DNA of 64,000 nt from Coptis chinensis (taxonomy: Eukaryota; Streptophyta; Magnoliopsida; Ranunculales; Ranunculaceae). The position numbers and the translations under genes were made by a program. Location of the stretch: positions 18,143,501-18,207,500 of the forward strand of contig CM027381.1 in NCBI GenBank assembly GCA_015680905.1. Direction: 5' to 3'. Position 1 is the first letter of the stretch; the number at the start of each line of letters is the position of its first letter. This document shows positions 56,791 to 64,000 of the stretch, in pieces. The notes under the pieces are model-generated. The model made no database searches. It was not told the origin of the DNA and was given only the letters and a program-made list of their open reading frames with translations.

Positions 56791-58012
56791 TCCAAATTAA
56801 CAAAGATCTTGAAATCCTAAAACACCAAAATTTTCAGAAAAATCACAAACATATAATTCTTTTTAGCCATGACATGTAAGCACTCACCTAACATCTTTAT
56901 CTAACATAGGACAAATAGAAAATAGTAAAAGGGACAAAAAGATATACTAAAGGTCGACAACTAAAGACAAAGAATGTCCTACCTATATACTATATACGTA
57001 GATTAAAACAAAATTCCAAGGAAAACAACAACAACACTTCAATCAAGAATGAACCATCTCAAATTCAATTTCACTAATTCAATGTAGTTCGACAAGAAAT
57101 TTAGCACAAACTAATAAAGCATCAACACAACTAACGTTATAAAGCATCAAAGCACAATACTGAAGTTACAGACGTACAATTTACACTATACCACAAACTG
57201 ATTATATGTTATATTAATGATTAATAATGCTTCAAAGTTTCTAGAGAGTGTGAATTAAAGTAAAGAAGAAAAAAAAATCAACCCAGTATGTGTAAACAAA
57301 AAAGGTAACAATAAAATTAAACTAATAAAGGTCTTGTCTTTTAATGGGTTAAATATTGTTGATAAAAGAAAGAACCAGAAAACCCCCAAACTGTAGCATA
57401 AACATCGATGGGTTAAAACATTAATGAGGAAAGAAGAAGTTTTGTTTTCACAACTTAAAGCCTAAAAAAAGAACAAAATTTATGGATACCTTGTCGCTGA
57501 TAGTTGGTGAGTGTGAGAGATAGAAAAAGGGAAGATTTTGAGTATATGAGCGATAGAGGGAAGAGATTGAGAGGTGAGGGAGGAAAAAGATTGAGAGCAT
57601 GAGGTGTAGAGGGAAGAGATTGAGAGTGTGAGGGCTCTTTTGTTAATTGTCTGTGCCCAATAGAAGTTTTAAGTTAGGCAGTTCTTCGCGAGAATCAAAA
57701 TTTTCACTTCCAAGACCCGCCCAAATTCATGTGTCACTTATGTTGTTTTTTTCTGTTTGCCGAAAGAAAATTCTTGTGTCACTTTTGTTTAGTGGGGGAA
57801 AACTTTGATCAATATTTAGTCTCGATTATTTTAGAAGAGACACATAATTTTTTTTTTGTGTGTCACATTATAGAAATGTGACACAACATACCTTCATCAT
57901 CTTTTACTTCCCATATAAAGTAACACGTTAGGCCATATTGTGTCACTTTATGGTAAAAGCAACACAAAGCCTCAAATTAAAAGCGAGACTAAAAGTCTTT
58001 TTTTTTGTAGTG
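56791..58012 (-). other. CACTA-2 5' flank, subterminal repeats and right TIR
   Basis: This stretch contains the presumed promoter of TNP2 and no other gene. AGAGATTGAGAG(T/C)-type repeats occur near 57555-57625. From 57725 to the end TGTGTCACTT units recur (at least five, both orientations), including TGTGTCACATTATAGAAATGTGACACA, a hairpin of two 8-10 base arms. It ends CTTTTTTTTTTGTAGTG. Confidence 0.75.
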
Positions 58013-60229
58013 CTAGTTTTCTGTCTTATATAAGTTCTTTCTTTCAATCTTCACTATTGACGCTTGAGTAGTGTTTTCTCTATAAAGAAGATATATGAAA
58101 CAAAGCAGAGGTGAGATGGTGATTTAGTGGAGGTATCTTACGGTTGCTTTTCATGGTTGTTTTGCATGCTTCATCTTATATAGGCATGCCAAACCATGGG
58201 ATGGTTAGCAATTGGAGCCCTTTTAATTCATTTTTTTCCCCTTCTATGGACTATTTCTAGTTGTTTCGAGTTTCGTCTTACAATCTAGTTGGAATGGATT
58301 TAACTGGGGCTAACTAGAGAGTAGGAGAGGAGAGACTAGATTATCTAGAAATAGAGATAGTACGTCCTCTTCACTAGATTTGCCTACTTGCAAAACAAGA
58401 GGTGGAAAATCTAGGGAGGCCAAACCATGGGATGATTCACAAGTTGAGTCACCTAATTTCTAAAATCTTTTCCTTCTATTGGGTGGATCACTCTCCTCAT
58501 AGTGATTTTTCTTAGTAGTTTTCTCTTTTTCTGTTATTGTTTTAAGTAATTTAGGAACAAAACCCCAAAAAGCAAAAAAGAAAAACCCTTCTCTCACACT
58601 TTCATAAAAGTTGTTTTCTCTGTTCTATTAATGCTAGATTCTTGATACATCAATAGTTATGTGATTTTCCAAAATACAAAACGGGCAATGGATTCTACAC
58701 AAACCAACCCCTAGAACAACGCAATCTAGGGGCAGTTTGAGATCAGTTTTGCTTACTAAGGGTTGCCTATATCACTGAGCTATTCGCTCGGGTCAGGACA
58801 TTCCATGTCTTATGCAGTAAATCCCCCAACTCGCATAATTGAAGCTCTGTTTGTCTAGATTGGGTTCGCCCCAGAACCGACACGAAAGTTGCCTAAGATT
58901 TCCTGTTATGGTTTGTTTTTAGAAAAAATATTAGCGTCTAGATCACAGCTTTTGAGTACGAGTTTCTTAAAACCTCTCTCCATAGTTTTCAAAACTAGAG
59001 GATATAAAAATGAAAATTATACACCCCGGAATAACCAAATGATACTGGAATCACACATAATTTTATCTTCTTGTCAAAACCTCTATATGGTTAGAGATAT
59101 CTTTTGCTTGAGAAAACCAACTAAAAAAAAAAAAGGCGTCTTCAAATGAGATTTAAATAAATAGAGTAACCCAAATTGATACTATTCTCTGTTTAATTCT
59201 ATCTTTTGCCTCCACCTCTTTAAATGTCTTGAGAATCTAACATTAAAAGACTCAAACTTGTACAAATTTTTAAAAAATCTTCCTTTCTTCTCAAAATTTT
59301 TCCCCCTTCTTAATCTCTCTCTTTCTAAAAACTTGCAAAATTTTTCAAAAATGCCATTTGTAATGAAGAAACACCCTCCACCTAGCAAGACTAGATGGAT
59401 AAGTTTCAATGATCATGTTCAAGCACTTCCTAGAGAACTGCAGCTGAAGATATGGATACATATACCATAAACCATTCTTGGTTTGGGTAAGAGATCATAT
59501 GCACATAAGAGACGAGCTATGAGAGAAGGTTGGTGCTCGAACTGTCAAACACCAACTTGCCCCATTCTTCAACCTTATAGTGAAAATTCAGTTTTTAAGC
59601 TTTTCATGTGCAAGCCACCTACGCATCGAGCACAACTGAAAAGAGTAATCCAACCATCTGGTCGGGTCAAGTTTTCAAAGTCTTGGGAATCTAACTTAAA
59701 ATGACCCACCTTTTAAATATTTCAGTCCAAACTTATTCAAAAATCCAAAAAAAATTAATTAAAATTTTTCATTCTTTTGTTTGTATATATTTCCCTTCAG
59801 TTCTTTTCCATTATTTCCTTTGTTTGTTTTTCATCCACTGTTGGATGTGAGTGTACCCTATATCATTGCATGGCATTTTCAATGTTGATCGTTTTGGTAC
59901 CTCACAGGTCAAGATCATATGAGTAACAAAGTACGGATCGACTTTTGAAGTTGGCCAAGCATTGAGGACATGATCGGAATTACCTGATTTCATTTGGGCT
60001 TGGGCCAAAAATTTGTTTTAACTTATAAGGCACATGCCATCAAACCTATTTATAGATCGCGATTTCCAGATCGACATCGTCATCTCCGAACATCCCAAAC
60101 CCTAACCGCCCCTCTTAAGCTCGAGACCACCCACCTACTTATACACCCACCACTCCAATTTTTTACAACCTGCTCCGTTTGCAACCCTATTCTAACTAAA
60201 AACCCCAATTTTATCAATTCCTACTCTAA
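58013..60229 (+). other. Athila-A interior right of CACTA-2, no gene
   Basis: After the CTA target copy, 2.2 kb of non-coding DNA continues Athila-A. I see no RT, RNase H or integrase motif in either strand. A frame near 59350-59470 reads MKKHPPPSKTRWISFNDH but matches no family I know. Confidence 0.5.
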
Positions 60230-60853
60230 ATGGCTCAAGTTCTAAAAATTGTGTTGTAGCAAAATTTTGAACCCATCTTCAATTCCGATCTATTTGAAGT
60301 GCACTTCAAGGCTGAGGTTAGAAGAAGAGAATGGGAGTCTTTGGTTTTGTTGGAAGGTGCGCGTTATTCTCCCTCTTTCACTTTTTCATTTTATAACCAC
60401 ATGCAGCGAGGGGAGGATGACCGCATCATGGTTGTCAAGGATGGTCGCACGCTCGAGCTTACTAAGGAGGTGGTGAGTGAGGTTCTAGGGATTCCTCTGA
60501 AGGCTTATGTTCAGATGGAGCAGTCCCTAGACAACAAGACCATCGATGTGATAATGGCAGAAACGCTTCTCTCGGGGGTGAAAAACCCTAAGTCACACTG
60601 CATGTTTCAGAGTTTGTTATGAAAGAACCAGTTGACGGTATCTCAATGGACAGCCTACAACTTGATAAGCTTAGCCAAGCCTTTTGATATTGGTAAGGTG
60701 ATGCTCCACATACTATGGGTTCTTCAGGAGCAGAAGAACAGCTTTTACATTGTCACCTTCGTTTGGGAGAAACTTTGCAAACCCAAGAGGTCCACCGCCC
60801 CCCTACCAGTGCTGGTCACTTGGATCATGCAGCATTGGGGGTGGATGCTCTAG
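60230..60853 (+). pseudogene. Athila-A third ORF (putative plant transposon protein domain)
   Basis: From ATG 60230 one frame runs to 60853 with two in-frame stops (TAG after MAQVLKIVL; TGA after FQSLL). It reads VHFKAEVRRREWESLVLLEG, SFTFSFYNHMQRGEDDRIMV, VKDGRTLELTKEVVSEVLGI, and KNQLTVSQWTAYNLISLAKP, FYIVTFVWEKLCKPKRS. It matches the middle of the Athila-B ORF at 46962-47890 (FYDHCKFFYRPDGEKVFSV / TIDDVTMDLTKFLLALAIGL). The C terminus is followed after only 74 bp by the Athila-C LTR, whereas in Athila-B about 1.8 kb of 3' UTR follows. So the 3' UTR of Athila-A has been displaced. Confidence 0.72.
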
Positions 60854-60927
60854 TAGAGGTCAAGGACGCTAGCACAGGTCCTATCTATGCCCACTGCATC
60901 CAGAAATTATGGCATCCACCTGCCACC

Positions 60928-61683
60928 TGATCAGTCCCCAAATGTGCGTTTTATTACCTTTACAATGCTTCAAATATGCCCTTCTTATGCTTAATGACAT
61001 ACAACTTATAGCTTTTGCTACCATTTCCAGGATAAAGGCCATTTAGGACGCATATTCCTAATATGTGCATTTTGGCACAAAAAGGATGGCTATTTACGCT
61101 GCTTAGGAAGATTCCAGCTTGGGAGCAATAGTGCTAGAAAGTCAAAGTCAAAAGTCAAAGTCAACTATCAAAGTCAAGGACTTAAGACTGAAAGCTACTA
61201 ACCTAGGGACCTAAAGCCAATTTCAAGACTTCTAGTATATGGGCTTAGGTCAGAATCCCATGAGTTTGTTTCTAGAAGGAAGGGTATAATTGTAAATGGT
61301 ATCTTATAAAGAGATGTAAGGAATTTCTTATCCAATGTTTTAGGGTCCAAACCATTTGGTTTGTTAGGAATAGAAACCCTAGATCTAAATCTTTGGTCAT
61401 TAGGAGTAGGTTAAATGTTTTTATTTTAAATTGTTATTTCCTTATTTTCCATTTTCATGTTTTTCGTGCTTTAGTGTAAACCAAGTACTTAATCAATTCA
61501 ATAAAAGTTTTCTTAATCATTTCAGTACAAGTTTAAGATTGAGAGTAATTCCAAATAGCCAAAAGAGACTAGGAGAGAAGAGTTACAAAGTTTAGTGTTT
61601 CATCCATTAAAAACCCTCCTCTAAACAAAGAATCTAAGATGAACAACAAAACCCTTTCCACCACTATCAATAACTCTTATTCA
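60928..61683 (+). repeat. 5' LTR of Athila-C (756 bp)
   Basis: It starts TGATCAGTCCCCAAATG and ends CTCTTATTCA. W-box cluster at 61137-61175 (AAAGTCAAAGTCAAAAGTC and two further units) and a TATA-like TTATAAAGAG near 61306. Confidence 0.85.
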
Positions 61684-61685
61684 AA

Positions 61686-61702
61686 TGGCATTGCCGTCAT
61701 GG
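61686..61702 (+). promoter_or_regulatory. Primer-binding site of Athila-C
   Basis: TGGCATTGCCGTCATGG follows the LTR, parallel to TGGTGCCGCCGTCATGG of Athila-A. Confidence 0.7.
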
Positions 61703-64000
61703 ATTCATATGGGAAGAGGAAGATAGAGAAGAGCAACAATCATTGAACCTTTCTTCTCAATCTTTATTTCAATTTTTTAGATTTTTTTCTAATTTTCGTT
61801 ATTGCTGTTTCGTTTTTGTGTGTTTCCAGTACATTTTTGCACAAACGGAGACCGACAGTAGCACAAGAAGATCCACCGAAACTTGCTGTAGAAAATAGAG
61901 TGCAAACAGAGAAAAAGAACCCGCACCGCGCCTGACACACACGCTCGCGTGTGAAACGCAGCCGCAAACCATTTCCCATCGGATGCAAATGACACACGAC
62001 CGCGCCTTGCCTAACTCGCGTCGTGCCTTGTTTTCATCAGTTGAAGATTCCGTTGGCTAGGAATCTTCATATGTAAGTCAACTTTAATTTACCATAGTCT
62101 GTTTAGTTCAACTGTTAGTAGATAAAAAGTAGATAGATTTACAAGTTTTTGAGTTTTCAAAAACCAAAAATTCAATTAAAAATGCAATTTAAAAATTATT
62201 TTTTTTTAAATTAAAATGAATTAATAATCCATCAGCAAGGTTAAAAGTTAAAATTAGTTTAGTAGCATGTTTAGGTTTTAGTTTTCATTAATTGTTGTTT
62301 ATGCATGTTTAGATTAAGATAATATCATATAGTTACATAAAAAACACAAAAAAAATTAATTAGGTTAAATACAAAATAGTTTAAGCTTTGAAAGTTTAGT
62401 CTTTTGGTTTAAGTTTACTTACCAAGAGTTGGGGATTCAACCAACTTGGACCGGTTGGATGTGCGTGGCCTAAAGAGTAGTACCACGCGCGGACATCACA
62501 ACCCAACTTAGGGGTTGGAGTTCCAATCTTTGACGAACACTTTCCAAACTTTTATGTATTTTGTTTAATTAAGTTATTAGTTAATTAATTTAAACGTAGT
62601 AAATTTTCGTGTTTACCACTTTTATAGTTTTAAGCCCATGAAGGCAAAGTTGTTTTAGGCCCACGAAGGCAATCAATTGTAATTTATTGGCTTTGCCAAT
62701 ATTTGGACCCAACTTGTGGGTCTTAGTTAGATTAAATTTGTAACCGTAAGTAAAAGCTTGAATGGTGGGTTGACACGCAAGACACCAAACACTTCGTCAA
62801 CCCCACCACGTCGCCTTCACTCTAAGGGTCGTGTACGCACACCTTGGGAGGTAATTTCTAAACCTCCTCGCTACAAAGTGTAAGAGGATACTTGTGTGTT
62901 ACTAAACATGCTTGGATGATTGTTTGATTTACATTTGATCCCGTCTTTACATTTAACGCTAAGGCTAAACCCGAGCCATAAAAGAACAAAAAGTGTGATT
63001 AAGACCCACTTTAGAACGGACGTTGCGTGAAATGTTTGTTACGTAGACCAAATTAAAAAGATAAAATCAACCAAGCAAAGCCAATTTAGTCATGTCCATC
63101 AGGACAAACATCTAGCACGAACAAAAAGAGTAGTAAACTACCAGATTCTAGTGGACCAACCGCCTTTCTCACTCCCCTCCCTAAAAAATACCATGGGTGA
63201 GATTCTTGGTGGCACACCATTAGGTGAAGTAGTGATCTTCTCCCTCGACGCATGTAATTCCAAAAACCTAGTTTCACTCCCACTGTTAAATTCAAACATG
63301 GCATAGTTTCTAATCTATAGACATTGCATGCAAACTTTTCAAAAACTTCAAAGTGACAAATGATTTCTACAGATTGTGCATCATTCTTGTTTGAGCATTC
63401 ATATTTTATCAATATGCATCGCAACCATCATGGAATTATAATGCAAACCCAGAGCCATGTTCTTGTTGTGGTAGTCTGTATCATTGGGTGTTGTAGGGGA
63501 AATTCCGAGTATCCCCTGATCTTCCTCTGTGCCTTGTGATCTAGAATCCTTTGCTGAATAGAGAAGGGATGAGATGATGGTAAGTTAAGGGTTTAAAAAT
63601 TTGACGGCTACCTACGTATCTCTTTTGTTCTATTGGAGAATCAAACCCTATTTGTGTAGTTCCTAAGAGCAAATCCCTATAGTTTATATAGGAAGGGTGA
63701 TGAGAGTCCTAGGGTTAGGGCTGTCCTCACCGCTTGTGAGTTCCCTTCTATCTTTGGACTCTACCTTCCTATTAGGATTTCTTTTCTTATGGAAGTCTGA
63801 ATCTAGACCATATCTTGTGAGAGGTAAGTTTCCTTGTTAATCATAATGTCCCATCATGTATGCGAAAATTATATCTAAAAGGTAACTCCTAAGATATGTC
63901 GTCACGATTCTTTCCTTATCATCAAAGATCACCATCTTCAGTTTCCTTCTATTCAGGAACTATCTATATCAGTTCCTAATGACTGGGGTAACTGTTATGT
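61703..64000 (+). other. Leader of Athila-C, no gene
   Basis: It contains a GC-rich patch (61920-62035), a block shared with the Athila-A leader at 62770-62980 (TTTCTAAACCTCCTCG, GGCTAAACCCGAGCCA) and another at 63140-63235 (AGTGGACCAACCGCCTTTCT, GGTGGCACACCATTAGGTGA). From 63450 to 64000 I see nothing recognisable. Confidence 0.65.

Larger units (their letters stand above)
36728..58012 (-). mobile_element. CACTA-2: large two-gene CACTA transposon with nested Athila-B
   Basis: The left end is CACTACAAAAAAAAAGC (36728 on) and the right end ...CTTTTTTTTTTGTAGTG (to 58012), perfect inverted ends. The flanks CCA (36725-36727) and CTA (58013-58015) are a 3-bp duplication with one mismatch. On the minus strand it encodes a TNP2 transposase (56790-54144 and 43785-42961) and a second gene with Transposase_24 and Ulp1 domains (42641-39440). 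Removing Athila-B (43791-54138) and its extra CTCCC leaves about 10.9 kb, a normal autonomous CACTA size. It sits inside Athila-A. Region 36760-39440 contains no gene. Confidence 0.9.
32441..60927 (+). mobile_element. Athila-A: plus-strand Athila-like element, interrupted by CACTA-2
   Basis: The order is LTR (32441-33282), PBS (33285-33300), a long leader, gag (35046-36415), non-coding DNA to 36727, CACTA-2 (36728-58012), then more interior with the third ORF (60230-60853), cut at 60928 by the LTR of Athila-C. A block after gag (36490-36560: AAGGTAACCGGACCCTCC, GGAGTGTGTGGTTGTAAGTA) matches Athila-B near 48975-49040, so the family assignment is firm. No protease, RT, RNase H or integrase was found in its own DNA. 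Its 3' LTR is not in the window. Confidence 0.8.
60928..64000 (+). mobile_element. Athila-C: 5' LTR and leader, running off the window
   Basis: An LTR (60928-61683) is followed by a PBS (61686-61702) and 2.3 kb of leader without a gene. The LTR start TGATCAGTCCCCAAATGTGC matches Athila-A. It is a separate insertion, because it follows the third ORF of Athila-A without 3' UTR and begins a new leader. Its left target duplicate would be CCACC (60923-60927). Gag must lie beyond 64000. Confidence 0.82.

Noticed and set aside
58889-59149. Possible Athila-A protein near 58.9-59.4 kb
   Set aside because: Short frames without a recognisable motif; the sequence is probably non-coding interior.
1-64000. 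CRISPR array, prokaryotic operon, prophage or tRNA/rRNA gene
   Set aside because: The tandem arrays have no spacer structure, genes have introns, and no tRNA or rRNA signature was seen by eye (no covariance search was possible).

Overview
The window is intergenic, transposon-packed DNA from a nuclear plant genome, most likely a eudicot. The evidence is one seven-exon, AT-rich host gene with GT-AG introns, surrounded by plant-specific element families: CACTA/En-Spm, Ty1/copia of Tork/TNT1 type, Ty3/gypsy of Athila and Tat types, a DUF4283 LINE-type ORF1 and PIF/Harbinger-like MITEs. I cannot name the species. No prokaryotic features were seen.

Layout. 1-5016: the 5' part of a minus-strand CACTA transposon (CACTA-1) with a decayed TNP2 transposase; its terminus sits exactly at the LTR/primer-binding-site junction of a Tat-like gypsy element. 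5020-8184: the rest of that gypsy element (16-bp tandem repeats, PPT, 3' LTR with TATA box). 8439-11723: the only apparently intact host gene, a lysine/histidine transporter (LHT1-like), minus strand, seven exons, 440 codons. About 11585-12710 and 24258-26150: a duplicated segment (LHT exon 1 plus upstream DNA). Its two copies are separated by a Tork-type copia element (about 12712-24257) whose 5' LTR is truncated and whose gag is split by a non-autonomous CACTA (CACTA-3, about 13952-20281), which in turn carries a polyadenylated DUF4283 retrocopy. The second copy also holds a PIF/Harbinger-like MITE with an empty-site match in the first copy. 26150-29780: mostly unrecognised DNA with a broken GRF zinc-finger gene and coding-like minus-strand fragments. 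29783-64000: nested Athila-type retrotransposons. A minus-strand 3' LTR/3' UTR fragment (Athila-D) abuts a plus-strand element (Athila-A, LTR 32441-33282, gag 35046-36415). Athila-A is interrupted by a 21.3-kb CACTA (CACTA-2, 36728-58012), whose TNP2 gene is itself interrupted by a complete minus-strand Athila (Athila-B, 43791-54138, 5-bp TSD CTCCC). Athila-A resumes at 58013 with its third ORF and is cut again at 60928 by the 5' LTR of Athila-C, which runs off the window.

How the parts relate. The nesting gives a relative chronology: Athila-A, then CACTA-2, then Athila-B; Athila-C also postdates Athila-A. Athila-A and Athila-B show gag and a third ORF (Athila-B also a protease) but no recognisable reverse transcriptase, RNase H or integrase, so they look like a non-autonomous family mobilised in trans. 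Shared cis signals recur in the Athila copies: W-box clusters in every LTR, a palindrome before the 3' PPT, extra internal PPT-like tracts, a conserved leader block and GC-rich motifs that also occur in the unrelated copia LTR. These shared signals are the most interesting part of the window.

All calls come from reading the sequence and translations by eye. No database search or alignment was run, and intron boundaries and element edges are manual.
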